NCBI RefSeq assembly: GCF_000222765.1
Contig: NZ_AFUE01000006.1
Span: 186,001 to 250,000 of the forward strand
Direction: 5' to 3'
Source: Streptococcus cristatus ATCC 51100
GTDB taxonomy: Bacteria > Bacillota > Bacilli > Lactobacillales > Streptococcaceae
Length of the DNA stretch: 64,000 nt
A program made the position numbers and the translations under genes. Below are positions 45,132-54,526 of the stretch, piece by piece; within the stretch, counting starts at the first letter, position 1; the number at the start of each line of letters is the position of its first letter. The notes beneath the pieces are model-generated. The model was not told the DNA's origin. It did not search any database and was given only the letters and a program-made list of their open reading frames with translations.

Positions 45132-45155
45132 TAAAAAGAGCCTCAAAGGGCTCTT
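45132..45155 (-). terminator. Intrinsic terminator of ilvE
   Basis: AAGAGCC pairs with GGCTCTT (45136-45142 with 45149-45155), followed by TTTTAT on the minus strand, just after the stop. Confidence 0.85.
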
Positions 45156-45159
45156 AAAG

Positions 45160-46185
45160 TTATTCGTCTACTTTTACAATCCAACCTTCTGGAGCTTCCA
45201 CATCACCAAATTGGATACCAGTCAGCTCATCATACAATCTGCGAGTCACTGGCCCGACTTCTGTTTCGCTATAGAATACATGGAAATCATCGCCATGCTG
45301 GATACCCCCGATTGGCGAAATAACGGCTGCCGTACCACAAGCTCCTGCTTCGACAAAGCGATCCAAATTGTTAATTGGAACGTCACCTTCAATTGGCGTC
45401 AAGCCCAAGCGGTGCTCTGCCAAGTAAAGCAAAGAATATTTGGTAATGGATGGGAGAATAGATGGGCTAAGCGGTGTCACAAATTCATTGCCCTTGGTAA
45501 TTCCAAAGAAATTGGCTGATCCAACCTCTTCAATTTTGGTATGAGTTGACGGATCTAGGTAGATAACGTCAGAGAAGTTGCGAGACTTAGCCATCTTACC
45601 TGGTAGAAGACTAGCTGCGTAGTTACCACCCACCTTAGCAGCACCTGTACCATGTGGAGCTGCACGGTCATATTCATCTTGGATCAAGAAGTTGGTTGGA
45701 ACCAAACCACCCTTGAAGTAGTTTCCAACTGGCATAGCAAAAATCGTAAAAATGTACTCCTCTGCTGGTTTTACCCCGATGATATCTCCGATACCAATCA
45801 AAAGGGGACGAAGGTAGAGAGTTCCTCCTGTTCCATATGGCGGTACATAGTCTTCGTTTGCGCGAACAACAGCCTTACAAGCTTCCACAAACATTTCAGT
45901 TGAAACTTGTGGCATCAAGAGACGATCGCAAGTGCGTTGCAGGCGCTTAGCATTCTCATCTGGACGGAAAAGCTGAACACTGTCATCCTTAGTCCGATAA
46001 GCCTTTAGACCTTCGAAAGCCTGCTGGCCATAGTGAAGGCTTGGTGAAGACTCAGAAATATGCAGGGTCGCATCTTCTGTCAGCTTGCCTTCCTCCCACT
46101 GACCATTCCGATAATAGGCGATATAGCGATAGGGCAATTTCATATATGAAAAGCCAAGATTTTCCCAATCAAGATTTACTGTCAT
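45160..46185 (-). CDS. ilvE: Branched-chain amino acid aminotransferase
   Basis: 341 residues from MTVNLDWEN, with AGAGGA upstream. Fold-type IV PLP enzyme: HYGQQAFEGLKAYR, FRPDENAKRLQRTC, RPLLIGIG, the PLP lysine in the GGNYAASLLPGKMAKS region, IEEVGSANFFG, and the phosphate-binding GACGTAAVISPIG. It transaminates Leu, Ile and Val with 2-oxoglutarate. It follows parC on the same strand, the conserved streptococcal order, but is separated from it by the parC terminator. Confidence 0.96.
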   Translation of the reverse strand: MTVNLDWENLGFSYMKLPYRYIAYYRNGQWEEGKLTEDATLHISESSPSLHYGQQAFEGLKAYRTKDDSVQLFRPDENAKRLQRTCDRLLMPQVSTEMFVEACKAVVRANEDYVPPYGTGGTLYLRPLLIGIGDIIGVKPAEEYIFTIFAMPVGNYFKGGLVPTNFLIQDEYDRAAPHGTGAAKVGGNYAASLLPGKMAKSRNFSDVIYLDPSTHTKIEEVGSANFFGITKGNEFVTPLSPSILPSITKYSLLYLAEHRLGLTPIEGDVPINNLDRFVEAGACGTAAVISPIGGIQHGDDFHVFYSETEVGPVTRRLYDELTGIQFGDVEAPEGWIVKVDE

Positions 46186-46289
46186 AGTCTTTTTCCTCTT
46201 TTCCTTATCTTTCAATTTATAGATACTCCCTATTGTACACCTTTTTCTGAAAAATTCAATCATTATTTTCAATTTTCTGAAAATTTATT

Positions 46290-46320
46290 TTTTAAAAAAC
46301 CAGTTCGTATGAACTGGTTT
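46290..46320 (-). terminator. Intrinsic terminator of parC
   Basis: AAACCAGTTC and GAACTGGTTT (46297-46306 with 46311-46320) form a perfect stem with a four-base loop, followed by TTTTTTAAAAAA on the minus strand. Confidence 0.9.
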
Positions 46321-46325
46321 GGTGA

Positions 46326-48776
46326 TTACTTGATATAAGCTGAGAAGACTTCTTCGTCTGAAATAGTATCAGAGATGAAGCTGCCGTTGCTGGTTCTCTC
46401 AGACAGGCTAAGATCAACTAGATTGATTTCATAGACCGTTCCTTTATTAGAAAGCACCTGCAAAATCTGCTCTTCAATGGCTTCAGCTTCTGTTGTAAAG
46501 AGGTCGAAGTCCACTGCTTGGCCATAGACTGGTCCAGCTGCAAAGACACGATGCGGCTTGGTCTTAAGCTCTCTCAGAACTTGAAGACCGCGATTTGCCC
46601 GACTGGTAACAGGAATATCTGCGACTGCCATACGCTTGATCGAACCGCGCTGAGTCAGGAGGTAGAGCGAGTCTGTATTGGCGATAAAGGCTGCCGCTAG
46701 GACATCGTCTTTCTTGAGGTTGATGGCTTTAACCCCAGCTGCCTTAGCTCCGATAACTGGTACTTCCTCAATATTGAAGCGGAGAGCATAGCCATTCTTG
46801 GTCACGAGCATAACATCATCCAGCTTAATCGGCGCCAGAGCAATAACCTGATCTTCTTCATTTTTCAGTTTAGCAAACTTGAGCGACTTAGACTTATAGG
46901 TCCGCCAAGGACTGAATTCCTTGCGCTCTACACGCTTGATTTGGCCCAGCTTGGTCGCTGCAAAGTAAGTACCCTCCTCAAAGCTGTCCAACAACTCTGC
47001 ATAGATAACCTCTTCTTTGGTATCAAAGTTACTGATGGTCTGGCTGAGGTGTTCTCCGATTTCTTTCCAACGGATGTCCGACAGTTCATGAACTGGCCGG
47101 TAAATAACATTTCCCAGGCTGGTGAAAATCAATAAATGCTGAGTCGTCTTAGCTGGACTAACGAAAATCAGTCGGTCATCGTCACGCTTGCCCATCTCTT
47201 CTAAGGTTGAAGCAGAGAAAGAACGCGGACTGGTCCGCTTGATATAACCAGAACGAGTCACGCTGACATAGGTTTCTTCCTCAACGATAAGACTAGCTGT
47301 ATCAATCTCAATGGCGTTTGCTGTATCCTGCAGCTCACTGAGACGCGGATTGCCAAACTTCTTCTTGACATCGCGGAGCTCCCTCTTCATGAGATTATAC
47401 ATAGTTCGCTCATCACCGATAATGGCTGCCAGCATGGCAATCTTCTCGCGCAACTCTGCTTCTTCCTCTTCCAGAACCACTACGTCTGTATTGGTCAAAC
47501 GGTAGAGTTGGAGAGTGACGATAGCCTCAGCCTGCTCCTCAGTGAAATCATAGCTAACTTTAAGATTTTCCTTTGCGTCTGCTTTGTTTTCGGAAGCACG
47601 AATCAGGGCAATCACCTCGTCCAAAATAGAAATAACCCGAATCAGTCCTTCCACGATATGCAGCCGTTTCTCAGCCTTGGCCTTGTCAAACCGGCTGCGA
47701 GCCAGAATGATCTCCTTGCGGTGGGCAATATAGCTGGTTAAGATTGGCACAATCCCCACCAAACGAGGCGTGAAATTGTCAATCGCCACCATGTTGAAGT
47801 TATAATTGACTTGCAAATCAGTGTACTTGAAGAGATAGTTGAGAATTAGCTCAGTATTGGCGTCTTTCTTAAGCTCGATGGCAATGCGAAGACCATCCCG
47901 GTCCGATTCGTCCCGTACCTCAGCAATGCCAGCCACCTTATTGTTGACCCGCACATCGTCGATTTTCTTGACCAAGACCGCTTTATTAATCTCGTAAGGA
48001 ATCTCGGTAATGACGATTTGCTCTTTTCCGCCTTTCAGCTTTTCAATCTCAGTTCTGGAGCGCACCACGACGCGACCTTTACCAGTCTCGTAGGCTTTCT
48101 TGATCTCATCACGACCTTGGACAATAGCTCCTGTCGGGAAGTCTGGTCCAGGCAGAAACTCCATGAGTTTGTCCACCTTGGCAGACGGATGGTCAATCAT
48201 ATAGATAACCGCGTCAATGACTTCTGCTAGGTTATGAGGTGGAATATCAGTCGCATAACCAGCGGAAATCCCAGTTGCTCCATTGACCAAGAGGTTAGGA
48301 AAGGCTGCCGGCAGAACAGTCGGCTCCTTTTCAGTATCGTCAAAGTTCCAAGCAAAAGGAACGGTATCTTTCTCAATATCCTGCAGCAGATAGCCAGCCA
48401 TCTCAGACAGGCGCGCCTCAGTATAACGCATAGCCGCCGGTGGATCACCGTCCATGGAACCATTGTTCCCGTGCATCTCAACGAGAATCTCACGGTTTTT
48501 CCAGTCCTGAGACATGCGAACCATGGCATCGTAGATAGAACTGTCACCGTGGGGGTGGAAATTTCCCATGATGTTCCCGACTGACTTGGCAGACTTACGG
48601 TAGCCCTTATCAAAGGTGTTGCCGTCCTTATTCATGGAATAAAGAATACGGCGCTGAACAGGCTTCAAGCCATCGCGAATGTCCGGCAAGGCCCGCTCCT
48701 GAATGATGTATTTGGAGTAGCGACCAAAACGCTCTCCCATGATGTCCTCAAGGGACATGTTTTGAATGTTAGACAT
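46326..48776 (-). CDS. parC: DNA topoisomerase IV subunit A
   Basis: 816 residues. N-terminal NMSLEDIMGERFGRYSKYI; the quinolone region HPHGDSSIYDAMVRMSQ has Ser79 and Asp83, the wild-type pneumococcal residues; the catalytic Tyr118 in MRYTEARL; GYATDIPPHN; C-terminal beta-pinwheel with repeats such as GYIKRTSPRSF, GNVIYRPVHELSD and GSIKRMAVADIP. It decatenates daughter chromosomes with ParE. It is separated from parE by about 2.7 kb of accessory genes. The leader AAAGAG is weak. Confidence 0.97.
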   Translation of the reverse strand: MSNIQNMSLEDIMGERFGRYSKYIIQERALPDIRDGLKPVQRRILYSMNKDGNTFDKGYRKSAKSVGNIMGNFHPHGDSSIYDAMVRMSQDWKNREILVEMHGNNGSMDGDPPAAMRYTEARLSEMAGYLLQDIEKDTVPFAWNFDDTEKEPTVLPAAFPNLLVNGATGISAGYATDIPPHNLAEVIDAVIYMIDHPSAKVDKLMEFLPGPDFPTGAIVQGRDEIKKAYETGKGRVVVRSRTEIEKLKGGKEQIVITEIPYEINKAVLVKKIDDVRVNNKVAGIAEVRDESDRDGLRIAIELKKDANTELILNYLFKYTDLQVNYNFNMVAIDNFTPRLVGIVPILTSYIAHRKEIILARSRFDKAKAEKRLHIVEGLIRVISILDEVIALIRASENKADAKENLKVSYDFTEEQAEAIVTLQLYRLTNTDVVVLEEEEAELREKIAMLAAIIGDERTMYNLMKRELRDVKKKFGNPRLSELQDTANAIEIDTASLIVEEETYVSVTRSGYIKRTSPRSFSASTLEEMGKRDDDRLIFVSPAKTTQHLLIFTSLGNVIYRPVHELSDIRWKEIGEHLSQTISNFDTKEEVIYAELLDSFEEGTYFAATKLGQIKRVERKEFSPWRTYKSKSLKFAKLKNEEDQVIALAPIKLDDVMLVTKNGYALRFNIEEVPVIGAKAAGVKAINLKKDDVLAAAFIANTDSLYLLTQRGSIKRMAVADIPVTSRANRGLQVLRELKTKPHRVFAAGPVYGQAVDFDLFTTEAEAIEEQILQVLSNKGTVYEINLVDLSLSERTSNGSFISDTISDEEVFSAYIK

Positions 48777-48828
48777 AATAATTCTCTTTTTAGTGTTTTA
48801 TTGTAAAGTAAATCTATATTTTATAAAT

Positions 48829-49563
48829 TTAACTGTTTCTTTGTAGGTAGTGAGAAAAGAAGAGCAATCCTACTAATCCTAGAATGAATAAAAGATTAAT
48901 TTTAATAACAAATAAGCTAAGTAGGGTATTAATTAGGCCGTGAAAAATGGCGCAATAAAGGATCGACTTAGTCTTTTTGAAAACAGCTGCTAGAAGAATA
49001 CTGAGATAAATTGCAAATAGACTGAATAATATAAAAGGCATCCTACTTTGGGAACTTCCAATCACAAACCATAAAGGTACATGCCATATTGCCCAAATAC
49101 AACCTGTTATCAAACCGGAAATCCAAAAGGAGAATCTAGTTTCCAAAGTTGGTTGCAAGATGCCTCGCCATCCCAATTCTTCTTCGCCACCATAAACACA
49201 GACTGCACTCAAAAAAACAACAAACAAATTTCCTAGTGGAAAAGCCGGATTAAGCTCCTTAGATGAGAAAGCAATGACACCTGTCTGCACGAAAATTAGT
49301 AAAAGAAATAACAAAATATCTTTCTTTGAGTCCCCTAAGATAAAAGATACTATGCTTTTAATGGATTTTTGAGGCAAACAAGAAATGGCTGCAATGGTTG
49401 GACCGAAACCTCCCAGTAAATGGAGAAAGACTCCTAGTGGACTTGTTAGACTTAAGAGGCTCATTTGTGTCAGAAAAGCGAGCAATCCCCAACCAAATCC
49501 CCAAGAAATGAGAAAATTAATCAGTAAAAATTTTGTTATCTTATTATTTTGTAAATGTTTCAT
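48829..49563 (-). CDS. CPBP-family intramembrane metalloprotease
   Basis: 244 residues from MKHLQNNKI with GAGGAGA 10 bases upstream; an earlier start lies inside the previous gene. About seven to eight membrane segments. The CPBP (CAAX/Abi) motifs are complete: GGEEELGWRGILQP (EExxxR), WAIWHVPLWF (second motif with His), and AIFHGLINTLLS. Members process prenylated proteins or bacteriocins or confer immunity in Firmicutes. The gene start overlaps the end of the nucleotidyltransferase by about 20 bases. It is the 3' end of the accessory cassette between parE and parC. Confidence 0.88.
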   Translation of the reverse strand: MKHLQNNKITKFLLINFLISWGFGWGLLAFLTQMSLLSLTSPLGVFLHLLGGFGPTIAAISCLPQKSIKSIVSFILGDSKKDILLFLLLIFVQTGVIAFSSKELNPAFPLGNLFVVFLSAVCVYGGEEELGWRGILQPTLETRFSFWISGLITGCIWAIWHVPLWFVIGSSQSRMPFILFSLFAIYLSILLAAVFKKTKSILYCAIFHGLINTLLSLFVIKINLLFILGLVGLLFFSHYLQRNS

Positions 49564-50377
49564 TTGTTTCGAGTCTCTCCTCAGCATACTCAATCATCTT
49601 CTCTGCAGTTGCTTTGTCATAGGGGAAGCCGATTTTGAGAGAGAAGGCTTGGGCTTCTTTGTGGAAAAAGTCCATGGTATCTAAGAGAGACTGGGTAATT
49701 TTTTTCTGGTCGGAAAAGTCAAGCAAGGCTGTAAATTCCTTCTCTTTCTCAGCAGGCAAATACTGAAAGAGGTACTTGTAGTTCTTGCCAACATCGACCG
49801 TCCCCTTATCTGCTGCCACTTGCCAAGCTAAAAGCTTGAGCAATTCTTGCTGGCAGATTCCATATAGATGATCCGTCGCATAGACAAGGTGGTTTCGATG
49901 AATGCCCTTGACTACATAAGCTGACACCCACCAGAATTCATTGCAGGATTTGTCAAAGTCAGTCGCACTGGCTGGTGCCGTCCAATAGCGCTTGGGTGTC
50001 GGTGCATAAGGAGCAAACAGTCCCTGCGGGTCATCCAGCACCGTGAAATCCGCTTCGCTATCCACCCATTCTTTGATGTATTCCTTTGGGCAAAGGGTCA
50101 AATCTATCCTATTGCCATCTTCAAAGAGCATGAGATAGAGGCGGCGATGGCCTAGTAGGACATGCTGCTCGATCATGCGCTTGCCAAACCTTTCCAACCA
50201 AGCAAGGTCAGCTATCAGACTATCAAAATTCTCCACAATATAGACCACATCATAGTCTTGGAACTCGTCCTTTGGAGCCTTTGGGTTTGTCCGCGAGCCG
50301 GACATAGCGACAGCATCAACCTGTAGCACTTTTGCGGTTTGCAAAATCACATCAAACATATCGGTTTCAGTTCTCAT
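49544..50377 (-). CDS. Aminoglycoside 6-adenylyltransferase-like protein (ANT(6)/AadE family)
   Basis: 277 residues. The nucleotidyltransferase motif GSRTNPKAPKDEFQDYDVVY (residue ~25, with the DYD metal pair), the second acidic site in NRIDLTLCPKEY, and the C-terminal WWVSAYVVKGIHRNHLVYA with CQQELLKLLAWQ are those of the AadE/AadK family, which inactivates streptomycin. Chromosomal members in streptococci do not always give resistance. AGG precedes the ATG. Base composition is ordinary for the chromosome, unlike the AT-rich AbiH gene upstream. Confidence 0.85.
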   Translation of the reverse strand: MRTETDMFDVILQTAKVLQVDAVAMSGSRTNPKAPKDEFQDYDVVYIVENFDSLIADLAWLERFGKRMIEQHVLLGHRRLYLMLFEDGNRIDLTLCPKEYIKEWVDSEADFTVLDDPQGLFAPYAPTPKRYWTAPASATDFDKSCNEFWWVSAYVVKGIHRNHLVYATDHLYGICQQELLKLLAWQVAADKGTVDVGKNYKYLFQYLPAEKEKEFTALLDFSDQKKITQSLLDTMDFFHKEAQAFSLKIGFPYDKATAEKMIEYAEERLETNETFTK

Positions 50378-50501
50378 GGGAATACCTGCCTATTACTTCC
50401 AATTTTGTTAAGATTTTTCTCGATATTAAACAATTTGATTACAAAATATTGATTTATTTTCTTCAATCTCTGTATTACTTCCCGTTTAATTATTAATTTT
50501 C

Positions 50502-51496
50502 TTAAGTTTTTATAAATTCTATAGAGTGATAATTTTTTAATCCCCATTCTTTAAGAGTATTTTTAATGGATTTTTCATCGTTTTTGCTAAACTCATCAAT
50601 ATAAACTTTTACGTTTGGCAATATTTCAAATATCCTTTGGAAGTATAATTTATCTGGAGAATCTTGATCTTTAAGATTAAAACCAATAAAATAAATTTCT
50701 CTAACATCAGAAATTCTTTCTAAAAATTTTTTCATTTGTTTAGATTCTAGTCTATTCTTTACAGGCTTTCTAACCGCCTCAATGACAGAATTTATGTAAG
50801 AACCTAAAGAAAGCGGATTAAAATCCTCTTCAACATCCTTTTCTACATTATGACCTACCAGATACTCACCTGTAATAATACTTCCGTGTATGTGAAAAAC
50901 ATCCTCTTCTTCAACACCGTATTTATCTTCCAATATCGTTGTATAATTGAAAGTTAGATATAGTGCAATTCCTTTTGATTTTAAAACACTTTCCTTGATA
51001 GGTAAAAGACTTTTATACTCTTCCGATTTTGAGATGGTATTAATCCATTCACTAAATAAACTATTCGTTGCATATTGATAAAAGTTTTTTAAAGTTTCTG
51101 AGAAATCCTCTATATAGTTTGCTGTTCTAAAATAATCTATATCTTCTTCAGAATCATAGAAACTATTCAGTTCAAATTCGATATCACTTATCTTTGCTAA
51201 AGAATTTTCAAAATCTCTCCAATCTTCTTTGTATTTAACAATCGATGATATTAGCTCAAAATATTTACCTGCAACTTCTTGATCATTGTATACAATCTCT
51301 CCATGATTGCCAGTTAAATAGTCCGGAATTTCAAAATCATAAAAAAACGTACATCTATTTCAGGAATATTTTCCTCTTCTTCAATTTCTTTATAGTTATA
51401 AGCTTGCTGATATACAAATCTTTTAAACTGTAAATAACTTGTCTTTAAGCCGTGAGCAAGATCAAATCCATTTCCTATAACAAACAATTTTTTCAT
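50502..51496 (-). pseudogene. abiH: AbiH-family abortive infection gene, split by one frameshift at a T7 tract
   Basis: The first frame starts at ATG 51496: MKKLFVIGNGFDLAHGLKTS is the AbiH N-terminal signature. It reads VRFF and then stops at 51314. The second frame carries on from the same place as FFYDFEIPDYLTGNHGE without a stop to 50502, including FNYTTILEDKYG, VFHIHGSIITGEYLVGHN (AbiH motif) and YFIGFNLKDQDSPD. One extra base in the T7 run (51347-51341) would restore 331 residues, the normal AbiH size. The run is exactly U-UUU-UUU in the zero frame, so ribosomal or polymerase slippage could restore it. It begins 31 bases after parE and is AT-rich, which suggests transfer. AbiH proteins confer phage-abortive infection. 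Confidence 0.85.
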
Positions 51497-51527
51497 AATA
51501 ATCTTTTAATTTTTACAATTTACTCTC

Positions 51528-53477
51528 TCAAAACACCATCTCCCCACTCTCTTCAAGCGTAAACTTGACATTATCCTCAATCCACTTGCGGCGTGGTTCG
51601 ACCTTGTCGCCCATGAGGACATTGACGCGGCGTTCGGCGCGGGCCAGGTCTTCGATGGTGACACGGATGAGGGTGCGGGTTTCGGGATTCATGGTGGTCT
51701 CCCAGAGTTGGTCGGCGTTCATTTCACCGAGCCCCTTGTAGCGCTGAAGCATGGCACCCTTGCCAAACTTGCGGCGCAGGTCATCCAGCTCACCATCGGT
51801 CCAGGCATACTCGACAACTTCGCTCTTGCCCTTGCCCTTGGACATCTTGTAGAGAGGGGGCAGGGCGATATAGACACGGCCAGCCTCGACCAGCGGGCGC
51901 ATATAGCGATAGAAAAAGGTCAGCAGCAAGGTCTGGATATGGGCACCGTCAGTATCCGCATCGGTCATGATGATGATTTTATCATAGTTGGCATCCTCAA
52001 GGGTAAAGTCTGTCCCAACACCCGCTCCAATCGTGTAAATCATGGTGTTGATTTCTTCGTTCTTGAGAATGTCGGCCATCTTAGCCTTGGCAGTATTGAT
52101 AACCTTACCGCGTAGAGGCAGGATAGCTTGAAACTTACGGTCACGGCCTTGCTTGGCAGAGCCACCGGCAGAGTCTCCCTCGACCAGATAGAGTTCGTTC
52201 TTGGCTGGATTCTTGGACTGGGCAGGGGTCAGCTTACCAGAGAGCAAGCCCTTGTCTTTTTTATTCTTCTTGCCATTGCGGCTTTCGTCACGCGCCTTGC
52301 GGGCCGCTTCCCTAGCATCTCTGGCCTTGATAGCCTTGCGGATAAGGTTAGATGCTAGCTCACCATTTTCCAAGAGGAAGAAGGTCAGCTTGTCAGAGAC
52401 GATGGAGTCCACGGCAGGACGAGCCAAAGGGCTGCCCAGCTTGTCCTTGGTCTGGCCTTCAAACTGCAGGTGCTCCTCTGGAACTAGGATAGAAAGAACA
52501 GCAGCTAGACCCTCGCGGTAGTCCGAGCCTTCCAGATTCTTGTCCTTTTCCTTGAGCAGGCCGGTCTTTCTGGCATAGTCGTTCATGGCCTTGGTAATCG
52601 CGGTCTTGAGTCCCGTCTCGTGGGTACCACCGTCCTTGGTGCGGACGTTATTGACAAAGGACAGGATATTGTCTGAGTAGCCGTCGTTGTACTGGAGGGC
52701 AACCTGAACTTGGAAGCCACTCTCCTCCCCCTCGAAATAGAGGACAGGCGTCAGGGTTTCCTTGTCTTCGTTGAGATAGCTGACAAAGTCTTCAACTCCG
52801 TTCTCATAGTGAAACTCTACTTCTTCGCCAGTCCGCTCATCTGTCAGCGACAGGCGGACATTCCTGAGTAGGAAAGCTGATTCCTTAAGACGCTCTGCAA
52901 TGGTGTTGTACTTAAAGTCCGTCGTTGAAAAAATCGTATCATCCGGCATAAAGGTCACTTTGGTCCCAGACTTAGACTTAGGAGCCGTACCGATTTTCTT
53001 GAGCGTGGTGACAGGTTTTCCGCCATTTTCAAAGCGCTGCTTGTAAACAGCCCCGTCGCGCGTAATTTCCACTTCCAGCCAGCTGGACAGGGCATTGACG
53101 ACAGAGGAGCCTACACCGTGGAGACCGCCTGAAGTCTTATAGCCGCCTTGGCCGAACTTACCGCCGGCGTGGAGAACGGTGAAAATAACCTCAACTGTGG
53201 GAATGCCCATCGCGTGCATGCCGACCGGCATCCCGCGTCCGTGGTCTGCGACGGTCAGACTGCCGTCTTTGTTTATCGTCACATCGATCCGGTCACCGAA
53301 ACCTGACAAGGCTTCATCGACTGCATTATCCACAATCTCCCAAACCAGATGGTGGAGTCCCGCTCCGTCGGTCGATCCGATATACATCCCTGGACGTTTG
53401 CGGACCGCATCCAACCCTTCTAATACCTGAATGGCATCATCATTGTAATTGTTAATATTGATTTCCTTTTTTGCCAC
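51528..53477 (-). CDS. parE: DNA topoisomerase IV subunit B
   Basis: 649 residues from a GTG at 53477 with AGGAGG six bases upstream. Same GHKL-Toprim layout as Gyr[81 protein letters not shown] and [18 protein letters not shown]. Assigned to ParE by the PAKNELYLVEGD segment and by position upstream of parC. It forms topoisomerase IV with ParC. It is divergent from the leaderless plsY gene, 223 bases away. Confidence 0.97.
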   Translation of the reverse strand: MAKKEININNYNDDAIQVLEGLDAVRKRPGMYIGSTDGAGLHHLVWEIVDNAVDEALSGFGDRIDVTINKDGSLTVADHGRGMPVGMHAMGIPTVEVIFTVLHAGGKFGQGGYKTSGGLHGVGSSVVNALSSWLEVEITRDGAVYKQRFENGGKPVTTLKKIGTAPKSKSGTKVTFMPDDTIFSTTDFKYNTIAERLKESAFLLRNVRLSLTDERTGEEVEFHYENGVEDFVSYLNEDKETLTPVLYFEGEESGFQVQVALQYNDGYSDNILSFVNNVRTKDGGTHETGLKTAITKAMNDYARKTGLLKEKDKNLEGSDYREGLAAVLSILVPEEHLQFEGQTKDKLGSPLARPAVDSIVSDKLTFFLLENGELASNLIRKAIKARDAREAARKARDESRNGKKNKKDKGLLSGKLTPAQSKNPAKNELYLVEGDSAGGSAKQGRDRKFQAILPLRGKVINTAKAKMADILKNEEINTMIYTIGAGVGTDFTLEDANYDKIIIMTDADTDGAHIQTLLLTFFYRYMRPLVEAGRVYIALPPLYKMSKGKGKSEVVEYAWTDGELDDLRRKFGKGAMLQRYKGLGEMNADQLWETTMNPETRTLIRVTIEDLARAERRVNVLMGDKVEPRRKWIEDNVKFTLEESGEMVF

Positions 53478-53685
53478 AAGGAACCTCCTGCATGATAGTC
53501 ATCCTTATTATCTTACAAGTTTTTGATAAATTTTGCAAAGTTTTTTTCTAAAAAATACCCTTTAAAAGGCTGATAGAATCTGGATTTCAAGTGATTTTGG
53601 AGAAAGGCAGCCTAGCTGCAAGCGTCAGACTAGACAATTCTATAAAAATATTCTTATCATAGTTCTTTGTCCAAGTTCCAAATCA

Positions 53686-53700
53686 TGGTATAATAAAATC
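53686..53700 (+). promoter_or_regulatory. Extended -10 promoter of plsY, leaderless geometry
   Basis: TGG-TATAAT (53686-53694), six bases (AAAATC), then ATG at 53701. Confidence 0.65.
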
Positions 53701-54345
53701 ATGATGAACACGATAATTGGATTAGTACTAGCATATTTACTGGGCTCCATCCCGACAGGTTTGTGGATTGGGCAGATTTTCTTTAAAAAGAACCTCCGCG
53801 AATATGGCAGTGGCAATACTGGCACGACCAACACTTTCCGTATCTTGGGAAAGACGGCGGGGACGGCTACTTTTGCTATCGACTTTTTCAAAGGTACACT
53901 GGCAACGCTGCTGCCGCTTTTCCTACATATTGAAGGGATTTCACCACTGATTTTTGGTCTCTTGGCCGTGATTGGCCATACCTTTCCAATCTTTGCTGGC
54001 TTCAAAGGCGGCAAAGCCGTGGCGACCAGTGCAGGAGCTGTTCTGGGCTTCTCGCCCGCTTTCTTTATCTACCTGATATTTGTCTTTGTGACAACTCTCT
54101 ATCTGGGAAGTATGATTTCTCTAGCCAGCGTGGTTTCTGCAAGCGTGGCTATCCTGTCTGTCTTGATTTTTCCTGCTTTAGGCTTTATCCTACCTAGCTA
54201 TGATTTCCTCTTTACCCTGATTATCATTCTCTTAGCGGCTATTATCATCCTTCGTCATCGGGACAATATCCAGCGGATTCGAAATAAAACTGAAAACCTA
54301 ATCCCTTGGGGCATCAACTTGACCAAGCAAAATCCAAAAAAATGA
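53701..54345 (+). CDS. plsY: Acyl-phosphate:glycerol-3-phosphate acyltransferase PlsY
   Basis: 214 residues, five membrane segments. The three PlsY motifs are present: GSIPTGLW near residue 17, [14 protein letters not shown] near residue 38, and [15 protein letters not shown] near residue 103. It makes lysophosphatidic acid, the first step of membrane phospholipid synthesis. No Shine-Dalgarno; the ATG lies six bases after an extended -10. The TGA stop sits directly against copy C of the intergenic repeat, whose far hairpin is a good terminator for this transcript. Confidence 0.95.
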   Translation: MMNTIIGLVLAYLLGSIPTGLWIGQIFFKKNLREYGSGNTGTTNTFRILGKTAGTATFAIDFFKGTLATLLPLFLHIEGISPLIFGLLAVIGHTFPIFAGFKGGKAVATSAGAVLGFSPAFFIYLIFVFVTTLYLGSMISLASVVSASVAILSVLIFPALGFILPSYDFLFTLIIILLAAIIILRHRDNIQRIRNKTENLIPWGINLTKQNPKK

Positions 54346-54520
54346 GAGTGGGACGGAAATCGGTAATTCGTTAGAATTCGATTTCGTCGTCCCACCTCCG
54401 CACAGTTGAGTAGGGCTGTAAATGCTGATGAAATCAGCGTAGTATAGCCCACTCAACCACTGCGTCTTGCTCGACAATCCAAAAAAACAATTGAGAGGCT
54501 AGGACTTTTGTCCCAGCCTC
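54346..54520 (+). repeat. 175-bp palindromic intergenic repeat, copy C
   Basis: Fills the whole space between the convergent genes plsY and the 5'-nucleotidase. On the plus strand GAGGCTAGGAC/GTCCCAGCCTC is followed by ATTTTTTTAAT. It starts one base after the plsY stop codon. Confidence 0.85.
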
Positions 54521-54526
54521 ATTTTT

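Noticed and set aside
50378-50501. AT-rich gap between AbiH and the nucleotidyltransferase as a hidden small gene or toxin
   Set aside because: All frames are short and lack a ribosome binding site; it reads as plain intergenic DNA.
46326-53477. Quinolone resistance changes in the topoisomerase genes
   Set aside because: ParC has Ser79 and Asp83, and the ParE and GyrB Toprim motifs look wild type; gyrA is not in the window.
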